NCBI GenBank assembly: GCA_903858475.1
Contig: CAIOIZ010000165.1
Coordinates: 1 to 51,829, forward strand
From: an uncultured Bacteroidota bacterium
GTDB lineage: Bacteria > Bacteroidota > Bacteroidia > Chitinophagales > Chitinophagaceae
Direction: 5' to 3'
DNA length: 51,829 bases
Part shown: one piece after another, positions 35,832-44,064 of the stretch
How the letters are laid out: the number at the start of each line of letters is the position of its first letter
How positions within the stretch are numbered: position 1 is the first letter of the stretch
The notes under the pieces: generated by a model
What the model was told of the DNA's origin: nothing
Seen by the model: the letters and a program-made list of their open reading frames with translations, nothing else
Database searches by the model: none
Program-made: the position numbers and the translations under genes

Positions 35832-36413
35832 ATGTTAAAAATCGGATTAACCGGCGGCATTGGCAGTGGAAAGTCTACTGTAGCGAAGGTCTTCGAAACC
35901 CTGGGCATACCCGTATATTATGCAGATACAGCAGCCAAAATACTAATGAACGAAGACCCTTTTCTCAAAGAAAAAATCACCCGTCTTTTTGGGGCAGATG
36001 CCTATTTGAATGGGCAACTCAACAGAACACATATTGCTGGCATCGCATTTAATGATCCTGCAAAACTTGAACTATTAAATAGTTGGGTACATCCTGCCAC
36101 TATACAAGCTGCTGAAGTATGGATGCTACAACAAAATAGCCCTTATGCCATTAAAGAAGCTGCACTGATTTTCGAAAGTGGTGCACAGGAACATTTAGAT
36201 TTTGTTATTGGTGTGAAAGCGCCTTTAGCTTTACGCATACAAAGAACCATAGAACGAGATGGCATTAGCAAAGAGGAAGTAATAAAACGGATGAATCGCC
36301 AACTGGAAGAGTCCATTAAAATGAAACTTTGCGATTTTATTATCACGAATGATGAACAACAACTGCTGGTACCACAGGTGCTCGCCTTACATGAAGTATT
36401 ATTAAAGAAATAA
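35832..36413 (+). CDS. coaE: Dephospho-CoA kinase
   Basis: Last step of coenzyme A synthesis: ATP-dependent phosphorylation of the ribose 3'-OH of dephospho-CoA. The 193-residue P-loop kinase has Walker A GGIGSGKST (about residues 8-16), the substrate motif VYYADTAAKIL, the segment LELLNSWVHPATIQ and the lid region RIQRTIERDGISKEEVIKRM. All are in family order and length. Its upstream region is a terminator, so its own promoter must overlap that hairpin, unless readthrough from yajC supplies it. It is convergent with the aminotransferase gene with a single base between stops. Confidence 0.95.
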   Translation: MLKIGLTGGIGSGKSTVAKVFETLGIPVYYADTAAKILMNEDPFLKEKITRLFGADAYLNGQLNRTHIAGIAFNDPAKLELLNSWVHPATIQAAEVWMLQQNSPYAIKEAALIFESGAQEHLDFVIGVKAPLALRIQRTIERDGISKEEVIKRMNRQLEESIKMKLCDFIITNDEQQLLVPQVLALHEVLLKK

Positions 36414-36414
36414 T

Positions 36415-37605
36415 TTATTGCAACTTACTCAGGGCCTCTTTAATTCTTGCCCAAGCCTTTTCAATGTTCTGCATATTGTTGGCAAAAGAAAAACGAACAC
36501 AATGAGGCTCACCAAATGCATCTCCCATCACAGAAGAAACATGTGCTGTATTTAACAAGTACATACTGAGGTCTGCAGCATTATGAATAATTTCTGTTCC
36601 ATTTGATTTTCCATAATAATAAGACACATCAGGAAAAATATAAAACGCGCCTTGAGGAGCAAAACATTTTAAACCTGGTATATCCTTGATCAGTGCTAAT
36701 ACGGCTTCTCTTCTCTTTGTAAATTCGGCCGTCATTTGTTTAGAAGAACTTAAATCTCCAGTTAATGCTGCTACCGCTGCTTTCTGCGTGATAGAGCAAG
36801 TAGCACTGGTTATTTGGCCTTGTATTTTTTCACAAGCTTTTGCAATGTCTACTGGCGCAGCCATATAACCTAAGCGCCAGCCCGTCATGGCAAATCCTTT
36901 ACTCAACCCATTGATAAGAATGGTTCGTTCTTTCATGGAATCAAACTGAGCAATGCTTTCATGCGAACCGATGAAATTGATGTATTCATATATCTCATCA
37001 GACAAAATTAATATTTCGGGGTATTTATTAAATACGGTAACCAAATCGTTTAATTCTTCCTTGGTATACACTGCACCTGATGGATTACAGGGAGAAGAAA
37101 ACATAAACAGTTTGGTTTTGGGACTGATGGCAGCTTCCAATTCTGCAGCAGTAATTTTAAATCCAGCTGCAGGCGTGGTTCTAATTTCAACCACTTTGCC
37201 ACCTACCATTTTCACCAACTCAGAATAGGTTACCCAATAAGGAGTAGGAATAATCACTTCGTCACCCTGATCAACGATAGCATAAATAGCATTGGCCAAA
37301 CTCTGCTTTGCACCAGTTGATGTAATTATATTTTCTGGTTTATAGTCGAGGTTATTATCTCTCTTTAATTTTAGACAGATGGCTTCCCGCAAATCTGCAA
37401 AACCAGCTACAGGGGTATAATGGCTCCAATTATCTTGAATGGCTTTAATGGCGGCCTCTTTAATATGTTGAGGTGTATCAAAATCAGGTTCACCTAAACT
37501 CAAATCTATAATATCAATTCCCTGTGCTCTCAATTCGCGGCCCATTTTGGCCATTTTTAAGGTTTCAGGTTCATTAAATCTAGATAACAAGGAGGATAAT
37601 TGCAT
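36415..37605 (-). CDS. Pyridoxal-phosphate aminotransferase, aspartate aminotransferase-like
   Basis: A 396-residue fold-type I, class I aminotransferase, probably using aspartate and 2-oxoglutarate. Visible elements are LSLGEPDFDTPQHIKEAA near the N-terminus, the PLP-phosphate motif STGAKQSLANA, the substrate Asn in SSPCNPSGAVY, the cofactor Asp in ILSDEIYEYI, the Schiff-base Lys in NGLSKGFAMTGWRLGY, and the substrate Arg in CVRFSFANN. These fit the AspC-type Igamma subgroup. It is monocistronic, with an exact -7 box 38 nt upstream. Confidence 0.92.
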   Translation of the reverse strand: MQLSSLLSRFNEPETLKMAKMGRELRAQGIDIIDLSLGEPDFDTPQHIKEAAIKAIQDNWSHYTPVAGFADLREAICLKLKRDNNLDYKPENIITSTGAKQSLANAIYAIVDQGDEVIIPTPYWVTYSELVKMVGGKVVEIRTTPAAGFKITAAELEAAISPKTKLFMFSSPCNPSGAVYTKEELNDLVTVFNKYPEILILSDEIYEYINFIGSHESIAQFDSMKERTILINGLSKGFAMTGWRLGYMAAPVDIAKACEKIQGQITSATCSITQKAAVAALTGDLSSSKQMTAEFTKRREAVLALIKDIPGLKCFAPQGAFYIFPDVSYYYGKSNGTEIIHNAADLSMYLLNTAHVSSVMGDAFGEPHCVRFSFANNMQNIEKAWARIKEALSKLQ

Positions 37606-37642
37606 ATTTCAATTTTTTATACAGCTATCATGCTGTGGGTAG

Positions 37643-37650
37643 CAAATTTA
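37643..37650 (-). promoter_or_regulatory. -7 box for the aminotransferase gene
   Basis: The minus strand reads TAAATTTG, exact to consensus, giving a leader of about 33 nt that contains the short inverted repeat ACAGC/GCTGT. Confidence 0.55.
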
Positions 37651-37733
37651 GGCAAAGTCAACTAGTATAAAAAGTGATGAAACAGAAATAAGGTTCAAAA
37701 AACAAACAAACGGAAGAAATAAATATATACTTT

Positions 37734-39056
37734 TCATTTATCATATGTAAAAATAAAACTTGATAAATCTGGCAATCTTTTTTTGGGCCGAGCGGCTTCC
37801 GTTTCATAGATTAATTTACCTAAGTTTTTCATAAATGGGAAACCAATGCTATCATAATCATAACGATCGTCATTTAAAATTCCATCACTATTGCAATAGA
37901 TGGAGGCAGACAAAAAGAATTCAATCTTTTTTTCATAGTCGACTACGTAGGCAATATCGAGCATTTGCCCATAGGCATCTCCTACTTTATTGAAAACCCT
38001 AATAGCTGATGGCAGCGGTCCTTTGGCTGCGCCAAAAAGTAGGAATTTACAATAGGCAGGCCAGTAATTACTATCTGCAGCATAAGGGGGATAGGTAGTT
38101 TCAGTGGGTAACTGGCTCATGTATTTCAGCATAAACAAACGATCCTCTTCACTAATAGAAAATTGTTGTGCAGGAGTCATTGCAGCAGGGAATACAAGAC
38201 TAACTAGTATCGTATGCAGATCTTCTAATGCCATGCGGTTTTTTTGGCTAAAGTCCATGGCAGCTTTTACCAGTTTATTACCTGCCATATACCCTATTCC
38301 CATGCTATCCTTACGTGGCAAATAGGTGGCTTTGCTTTCAATCATCGGTTGGCTGTACAACTGCTTTCCGGCACTATCCAAAAAAGAAATCGGATTGGTA
38401 ATTCGATTATACTTTGCCGATAGACTAGTCTGCAACCGGTGCAATATTTGTGCATCTTGATATCCCATATGATGCAGGGATTGATTGATATAGTCCTGGC
38501 CTAAAAACTCATACAGTCGATTAAATGCATCGTTGTCACTCACCAGTAGTATTTTTTTAATATACTGAGCAATAGTAGGCCTGCCATCCAGCGAGCTTGG
38601 GTCATTGTACACGGCAGTCTGGGAAGGTAGTCCAGTTTCTGTGATCATGCTAGTATTGCGATCTATCCCAAATGATTTTAGTGATTGCAATTTTTGCAGG
38701 GCCAGTAATGCTATGGGCAACTTGACTGTACTTGCAGGATAGAAATAATGAGCCGGATTGACATTGTAGCGGTAGGTTTTTAAAACTGGATGGCCTTTAG
38801 CGGTACGGTCAATTTGGGTATAAATTACCTGTATGTTTAATTCCTTTTTTTGTGATAGCAGCTTTCCAAACAAGGCAGGATTTTGATTCAAAATAGCTTC
38901 CAAATAGGCATCAGTCCTGGAGCTATCCGTTGGCAATACAGCCCTTGATTCCACAGTTGGAATGGTCATAACAGGCAGGTTTTTAGTAGGTGCACAAGAT
39001 GGCAGAATAAGTATACTAGCCACCATTGAAATGCAAAAAAAAATGAATTTCGACAT
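37734..39056 (-). CDS. Serine hydrolase lipoprotein, class A beta-lactamase-like
   Basis: A 440-residue lipoprotein (MSKFIFFCISMVASILILPSC, lipobox Cys near residue 21). The catalytic domain shows the class A pattern: nucleophile motif STVK (FYPASTVKLPIALLAL), SDN (LLVSDNDAFNRLYEF), and a later Lys-Val-Gly (FNKVGDAYGQML) where beta-lactamases have Lys-Thr-Gly. The replaced Thr and the long extra segments suggest a DD-peptidase-like or other serine hydrolase rather than a drug-resistance enzyme. The upstream frame adds seven residues; I prefer the ATG that starts the signal. It is divergent from secDF. Confidence 0.8.
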   Translation of the reverse strand: MSKFIFFCISMVASILILPSCAPTKNLPVMTIPTVESRAVLPTDSSRTDAYLEAILNQNPALFGKLLSQKKELNIQVIYTQIDRTAKGHPVLKTYRYNVNPAHYFYPASTVKLPIALLALQKLQSLKSFGIDRNTSMITETGLPSQTAVYNDPSSLDGRPTIAQYIKKILLVSDNDAFNRLYEFLGQDYINQSLHHMGYQDAQILHRLQTSLSAKYNRITNPISFLDSAGKQLYSQPMIESKATYLPRKDSMGIGYMAGNKLVKAAMDFSQKNRMALEDLHTILVSLVFPAAMTPAQQFSISEEDRLFMLKYMSQLPTETTYPPYAADSNYWPAYCKFLLFGAAKGPLPSAIRVFNKVGDAYGQMLDIAYVVDYEKKIEFFLSASIYCNSDGILNDDRYDYDSIGFPFMKNLGKLIYETEAARPKKRLPDLSSFIFTYDK

Positions 39057-39093
39057 AGGGCACAATTTACAACTCAAAATCGGCAGAAAAAGC

Positions 39094-39101
39094 CAAATTT
39101 A
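39094..39101 (-). promoter_or_regulatory. -7 box for the serine hydrolase gene
   Basis: The minus strand reads TAAATTTG, exact to consensus, with a leader of about 33 nt. Confidence 0.55.
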
Positions 39102-39197
39102 GAAAGAAAGCACCCGATTAAAATGGCTGTTTTTGTTCAAGGAGCCATCTTAGTGAGTAAAAAATCAATCTGAAGGCCACCTGAACGGTTTTTCCCC

Positions 39198-39205
39198 TAT
39201 CTTTG
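39198..39205 (+). promoter_or_regulatory. -7 box for secDF
   Basis: TATCTTTG is an exact match. It gives a leader of about 67 nt to the ATG at 39278, with repeated GAAAAAATCGGGCAAATCGGC-like short motifs but no clear hairpin. Confidence 0.55.
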
Positions 39206-39277
39206 CCAACCGAAAAAATCGGGCAAATCGGCATTGCCGCTACACAAATTAGAAGCAGCTACTAAAAGTAACTAATT

Positions 39278-42200
39278 ATGAAATTGAAAGGTTTAGTATG
39301 GTTTTTCACCATCGTTTTAATTCTTGTTTCTCTATGGGAACTTTCCTACACTTGGGTAATTAAAAGCCACGAAAACAAAGTGGAAGCGCAGGCGGCAAAA
39401 ATCGTCAAGCGCGATTTTCCTAATCTGTCTGATGAAGAAAGAAAAGATTTAATAGAGGCCAAAAGGGATTATATCCTCGACAGCACTAAAAACAAAGCCA
39501 TTTATCCTTTTTTTGGCACCAGCTACAAAGAGTGCAAAAAGAATGAACTAGCACTTGGATTGGACCTGCAAGGTGGGATGAACGTAACCCTTGACGTAAG
39601 TTTGGAAGGTTTGATCAAAGGCCTTAGTAATAATGCAAAAGACCCCCTATTATTGGATGCCTTGCGTACTGCTACTTTACAAAAAGCAGGCAGCAATGAT
39701 GATTATATCACTTTATTCAAAAATATTTTCATCCAAAAAAATGGCGCTGGCAAACTGTCTGGCATTTTTGCAGGATCAAAGAGCAAAGCAAAACCAGGCG
39801 ACAGTGACAATGCAGTAATATCACTTATCAGAACGGAAGCAAATGGTGCCATTCAGAAAACATATGATGTATTGGTTAGAAGGATTGATAAATTTGGTGT
39901 ATCTCAACCTACCATTAATCTTGACGAAGCAAAGGGCATCATCAACGTAGAATTAGCGGGTGTTAAAGACCCTGCTACTGTACGTAACTATCTTCAATCA
40001 AGTGCCAACCTGCAATTCTGGGAAGTATATGACCTTACACAAATTGATGCTAACCTAGGCTTCAATCCACAAAATGGACTTGGGCAAAGTTTGGCATTAA
40101 TAGACAGTGTATTGGCCAATTATCTTTTATCATTTGACACTGCTAATGCAGGGCAACCAGATAGCATACGTAGGGCTCCCTATAAAAATAAATTCTCTGG
40201 ATTAATTACCCAAGTGGGGCAACCTTATCAGGAATCTAAAACTTCTCAAAAAGTTATTTATCCAGGTGCTTTCATTTTCATCAAGGATACTGCTACTTTC
40301 AATCGTATTCAACAATATGAAGTTTTTAAAAGTAATTTCCCGTCTGATACAAAATTCCTTTACGGAAAAGTGGATGACTATGATGACAAAAAATTCAAGA
40401 ACAACGTACCTGTATATGCCATTAAAACCAATGGAAAATACAAAGCTGAATTAGAAGGTGAAAATATTACTAGTGCAGATGCTGATTACGATGAAAATGG
40501 CAAGCCCATTGTACGTATGAACATGAGCAGCAAAGGGGCTAAAATTTGGGCTGATATGACTACTCGTACCAGTGCCAATAATCAATCAAGAAGCATTGCG
40601 ATTGTATTAGATGATATCGTTTATTCTGCACCCTATACCAATGAGCCAATTACTGGCGGCAGCTCACAAATTAGCATGGGCAACAAGAATAAAAATGATG
40701 GTATTAAAGAAGCACAGGACTTAGCAAAAATTTTACAAACTGGTCGTATTGATGCCCCCGCTAAAATTGTTGCAGAACAATTGGTTGGTCCAACTTTAGG
40801 TAAGGATGCAGTTGCTAAAGGATCTTTGGCTTTCATCATATCCTTCATTGTGATCTTCTTATTAATGCTTCTTTACTATAATACAGCAGGATGGGTAGCA
40901 AATATCGCACTAATTTTAAACCTATTATTTACAATTGGTGTATTGGCTGCATTGGGAGCTACCTTAACAGCTGCAGGTATTGCAGGTTTGGTACTTACCA
41001 TTGGTATGGCAGTGGATACCAACGTAATTATATTTGAAAGAATCAAGGAAGAAATTACCAAGGGTAAAACATATCAACAAGCCGTCATTGAAGGGTATAA
41101 ACGTTCCTTACCACCGGTATTGGATGCTCACTTTACGACCTTCCTGACAGCCTTTATCTTATTCATCTTTGGTTTGGGTCCTGTAAAAGGATTTGCCACT
41201 ACCCAGATGTTGGGTATTTTCCTTTCCCTTTTCTGTGGTATCCTGGTTAGCCGTTTGGTAACTGACTGGTTCACTAATAAGAATCGTCACTTTAATTATT
41301 TTACACCGATTAGTAAAAGAATTTTCAAACAAGCAAAATTCAAATTCATTGAATACCGTAAAGTAGCCTATACCATTTCTGTTTTTGTATTATTAGCAGG
41401 TATTGGTGCTTTCTTTTATGGCTTTGAACAAGGGGTAGAATTTAAAGGTGGTAGAAGTTATACTGTAAAATTTGCAAGTCCTATCAATCCCGATCAAATC
41501 AGAGATGATCTGAAAACTAGTTTTGGTGATTATCCAGTTATCAAGACTGTGGGCGATAAAAGACAATTGAATATTACTACTTCTTATTTGAAAGGTGTTG
41601 ACAATGCTGATAGCGCTGTACAAACCAAATTGTATGAAGGGCTTAAAAAAGTATTGCCAGCCAATCTTACTTATGCTGATTTTATTGCAAAAAAATACAT
41701 CCAAGGTTCTGCAACTGTACAACCAAGTATATCAGCAGATTTGAAGAAAGGCGCCATCAAAGCAGCTATCTTCTCTATGTTGATTATCATTTTGTACATC
41801 TTTATTCGTTTCCGTGACTGGAGATATTCATTTGGAACAATCGTTGCCTTATTGCATGACGTATTGGTTACCTTGGCGGTGTTCTCCTTCTTTAAAGACA
41901 TCGTGCCTTTCCCATTGGAAATTGACCAGCATTTTATCGCGGCAGTTTTAACTGTGATAGGTTTTAGTATGAATGATACCGTTATTGTATTTGACCGTAT
42001 TCGTGAATACAGTAAAGGAAGCAAGGCCAGCGAAAAAGGCAGCATTATCAATCGTGCCATTAATGATACCCTGAGTAGAACTATCATGACTTCATTGACA
42101 GTGTTCTTGACCATCTTGATCTTATTCTTGGTAGGTGGAGAAGTAACCAAGGGCTTTGCCTTTGCCATGTTGATTGGTGTAGTAACCGGTACCTACTCTT

Positions 42201-42313
42201 CCATTTTTGTGGCAGCACCTATATTGGTTGATTTTGCCAAGGACAAGCCTTTGGGAGAAGCAGAAATTATTAGTAGTGACAAGCCTAAAGCAGTTGTCAG
42301 TAAAAAAGCATAA
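39278..42313 (+). CDS. secDF: Protein translocase subunit SecDF (fused)
   Basis: A 1011-residue fusion of SecD and SecF that uses the proton gradient to pull secreted proteins out of SecYEG. The SecD half has an N-terminal helix, then LGLDLQGGMNVTLDVS (about residues 92-107), the large periplasmic P1 domain, and the membrane block with AGLVLTIGMAVDTNVIIFER. The SecF half starts near residue 690 (EYRKVAYTISVFVLLAG), with GVEFKGGRSY and the membrane motif VIGFSMNDTVIVFDRIREYS. Periplasmic P1 looks larger than in E. coli SecD. It is monocistronic and ends at a strong hairpin. Confidence 0.96.
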   Translation: MKLKGLVWFFTIVLILVSLWELSYTWVIKSHENKVEAQAAKIVKRDFPNLSDEERKDLIEAKRDYILDSTKNKAIYPFFGTSYKECKKNELALGLDLQGGMNVTLDVSLEGLIKGLSNNAKDPLLLDALRTATLQKAGSNDDYITLFKNIFIQKNGAGKLSGIFAGSKSKAKPGDSDNAVISLIRTEANGAIQKTYDVLVRRIDKFGVSQPTINLDEAKGIINVELAGVKDPATVRNYLQSSANLQFWEVYDLTQIDANLGFNPQNGLGQSLALIDSVLANYLLSFDTANAGQPDSIRRAPYKNKFSGLITQVGQPYQESKTSQKVIYPGAFIFIKDTATFNRIQQYEVFKSNFPSDTKFLYGKVDDYDDKKFKNNVPVYAIKTNGKYKAELEGENITSADADYDENGKPIVRMNMSSKGAKIWADMTTRTSANNQSRSIAIVLDDIVYSAPYTNEPITGGSSQISMGNKNKNDGIKEAQDLAKILQTGRIDAPAKIVAEQLVGPTLGKDAVAKGSLAFIISFIVIFLLMLLYYNTAGWVANIALILNLLFTIGVLAALGATLTAAGIAGLVLTIGMAVDTNVIIFERIKEEITKGKTYQQAVIEGYKRSLPPVLDAHFTTFLTAFILFIFGLGPVKGFATTQMLGIFLSLFCGILVSRLVTDWFTNKNRHFNYFTPISKRIFKQAKFKFIEYRKVAYTISVFVLLAGIGAFFYGFEQGVEFKGGRSYTVKFASPINPDQIRDDLKTSFGDYPVIKTVGDKRQLNITTSYLKGVDNADSAVQTKLYEGLKKVLPANLTYADFIAKKYIQGSATVQPSISADLKKGAIKAAIFSMLIIILYIFIRFRDWRYSFGTIVALLHDVLVTLAVFSFFKDIVPFPLEIDQHFIAAVLTVIGFSMNDTVIVFDRIREYSKGSKASEKGSIINRAINDTLSRTIMTSLTVFLTILILFLVGGEVTKGFAFAMLIGVVTGTYSSIFVAAPILVDFAKDKPLGEAEIISSDKPKAVVSKKA

Positions 42314-42332
42314 TGCCATCATGAAAATAAAA

Positions 42333-42365
42333 AAGCCCTTCGGAAAAAACGAGGGGCTTTTTTTT
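42333..42365 (+). terminator. Terminator after secDF
   Basis: AAGCCCTTCG and CGAGGGGCTT pair with one G-U over a 7-nt loop and are followed by T8. Confidence 0.88.
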
Positions 42366-42725
42366 GAGGAAGAGGTCGAGATGGAGGAAGAGTTGAAATT
42401 TGTTGAAAATGGTTGAAGACATCCAAATATGAACCAATTTCAAAGTCATGATAATTTCTCCTGCTCTACAGCGCCTGTGCATTTTCTTTCTACTTACTAC
42501 TTGAACCTTACTAGTTTTTTAAGCTATTATTAAAACTAAAAACCTTTTAAATAAACTAACAGCTGTTTATAACTCAACAATCGCTTAGAAGGTCAACTTC
42601 CAACCTTCCACCTCCAACCTATCTGACTGTGTCATTTTCAAATATCCAGTATCTAATTCCCTCCATCCCCGTGAATTTCAAACCTTTACCAAATCCTTAA
42701 CGCCTCATTTTTGTTCATTAAACAT
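42366..42725. other. Longest non-coding gap (secDF to bamD)
   Basis: No convincing reading frame, tRNA or structured RNA is visible here. It opens with a purine-rich run (GAGGAAGAGGTCGAGATGGA), has a short pyrimidine-rich run (AACTTCCAACCTTCCACCTC), and is otherwise AT-rich. TTGAAATTTGTT near 42393 and AACCAATTTCAAAG near 42433 form a weak imperfect inverted repeat. It ends at the bamD promoter. Confidence 0.5.
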
Positions 42726-42760
42726 TTTGAGGGCATTTTTGAGAAAATACGTTAAATTTG
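42726..42760 (+). promoter_or_regulatory. Two-part promoter for bamD-rpoZ
   Basis: TTTG at 42726-42729 and an exact TAAATTTG at 42753-42760 are 23 nt apart, at the upper limit of normal spacing. Only nine bases separate the -7 box from the bamD ATG. Confidence 0.58.
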
Positions 42761-42769
42761 CACCTCTTT

Positions 42770-43600
42770 ATGAAGTATGTAAAAGTTTTTCTGGCTGCTT
42801 TTGTCCTTTTATTAACGGTTTCGTCCTGCAATAAATACAGCAAAGTGCTAAAAAGCAAGGATCGTGACTATAAATTAAAAATGGCGGATCAGTATTATGC
42901 TACCAAGAAATTCAAAAATGCACAGGCCCTTTATGAAGAATTATTCCCCGTTTTTAAAGGGAGTATCAAATTTGAAGATCTTTATTATAAATATGCCTAT
43001 TGCTTCTATAACCAAGGACAGTATTTAGATGCGGAGAATCTATTTAAAGGATATTTAGGTGTTTTTCCGAATAGCCCGAAAGCAGAGGAAGTAGATTATA
43101 TGCAGGCATATTGTTTTTACAAGCAAAGTCCAAAATTAGAATTGGAGCAAGTAAATACGAATAAGGCCATGAACATGATGCAAATATTTATCAACACGCA
43201 TCCAGGTTCTACTCGAATTGCTGAGGCCACTGCCATTATTGATAAATGCAGAGAAAAACTGGAACAGAAAGAACACAGGGCAGCGATTTTGTATTATAAC
43301 CTAGGTCAATTTAGAGCAGCTGCAATCGCCTTTAGCAACCTGATGAATAATTATCCAGAATCAGCAAAAGGGGAATCATACAAGCTATTGGTGGTAAAGT
43401 CTTATTACAGGTATGCCAAAATGAGTATAGAAGAAAAGCAGATAGAGCGGTATGAAAAAGTGATTACAGAATACCAAGATTTTGCAGACCGTTTTCCGGA
43501 AAGCAAATTGCTAAAAGATGCAGAAGAATACAATAAATTAAGTTTAAATAATATCAAAGTAATAAAAAATGAGCAAACTCCGTCGTCAGTTAAGCGCTAA
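42770..43600 (+). CDS. bamD: Outer membrane protein assembly factor BamD
   Basis: Essential lipoprotein of the BAM complex that inserts beta-barrel proteins into the outer membrane. From the ATG at 42770 it is 276 residues, with a lipoprotein signal (MKYVKVFLAAFVLLLTVSSC, Cys at residue 20) followed by TPR helices (KMADQYYATKKFKNAQALYE, YKYAYCFYNQGQYLDAENLF, YYNLGQFRAAAIAFSNLM). A TTG four codons earlier overlaps the -7 box and is rejected. Its last 32 nt overlap rpoZ in another frame. The pairing bamD-rpoZ is usual in Bacteroidota. Confidence 0.94.
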   Translation: MKYVKVFLAAFVLLLTVSSCNKYSKVLKSKDRDYKLKMADQYYATKKFKNAQALYEELFPVFKGSIKFEDLYYKYAYCFYNQGQYLDAENLFKGYLGVFPNSPKAEEVDYMQAYCFYKQSPKLELEQVNTNKAMNMMQIFINTHPGSTRIAEATAIIDKCREKLEQKEHRAAILYYNLGQFRAAAIAFSNLMNNYPESAKGESYKLLVVKSYYRYAKMSIEEKQIERYEKVITEYQDFADRFPESKLLKDAEEYNKLSLNNIKVIKNEQTPSSVKR

Positions 43601-43910
43601 TACTTCTAATGTAGTTGAGCCAAAAGCGTTATCAGCTATCAAAGAAAAAACAGGTAATCTGTATGAGTCGATCGCTATTATTGCGAAGCGTGCCAATCAG
43701 ATCAGTATTACTATCAAAGAAGAATTGCATAGTAAACTAGAAGAATTCGCCAGCCACACCGACAGCTTGGAAGAAATTCATGAAAACAAGGAGCAAATTG
43801 AAATTTCAAAAGCATATGAGCGCATGCCCAACCCTGCTATTCTTGCTACCGCTGAATTCATGGAAGACAAAGTGTATTTCCGTAAGAATGATGAGGATCT
43901 ATTCAGCTAA
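43569..43910 (+). CDS. rpoZ: RNA polymerase omega subunit, Bacteroidota type
   Basis: A 113-residue protein with the RpoZ-like/DUF1599-type fold seen in Bacteroidota rather than the short E. coli form. The omega core is AKRANQISITIKEELHSKLEE, which follows NLYESIAIIAKRANQ, corresponding to the conserved R-A-x-Q/E-I segment that clamps the beta' C-terminus. An acidic tail follows (YERMPNPAILATAEFM, FRKNDEDLFS). Its start lies inside the end of bamD (32-nt overlap, different frame), implying coupled translation. A hairpin terminator follows. Confidence 0.88.
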   Translation: MSKLRRQLSANTSNVVEPKALSAIKEKTGNLYESIAIIAKRANQISITIKEELHSKLEEFASHTDSLEEIHENKEQIEISKAYERMPNPAILATAEFMEDKVYFRKNDEDLFS

Positions 43911-43931
43911 TTCATTTTAAAAAAATATTTG

Positions 43932-43962
43932 AATGCTGCTTCCATAAGAAGCAGCATTTTTT
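43932..43962 (+). terminator. Terminator after bamD-rpoZ
   Basis: An 11-bp perfect stem (AATGCTGCTTC/GAAGCAGCATT, loop CATAA), followed by T4-6. Confidence 0.9.
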
Positions 43963-44010
43963 ATGCTATATGGTCTTGTAGAATAGTCTACCATGACTAG
44001 TGAAATCTGA

Positions 44011-44042
44011 TTGACTATTATAAAATTAATTATATATCTTAG
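44011..44042 (+). promoter_or_regulatory. Probable promoter for the T9SS cargo gene at 44.1 kb
   Basis: TTG at 44011-44013 and TATCTTAG at 44035-44042 (one mismatch) are 21 nt apart, with a leader of about 20 nt. Confidence 0.45.
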
Positions 44043-44064
44043 TGCCAGTATATAAACCTTTATT

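Noticed and set aside
41671-42168. A 165-codon frame antisense to the SecF part of secDF
   Set aside because: Shadow of a conserved membrane-protein gene; no motif or promoter.
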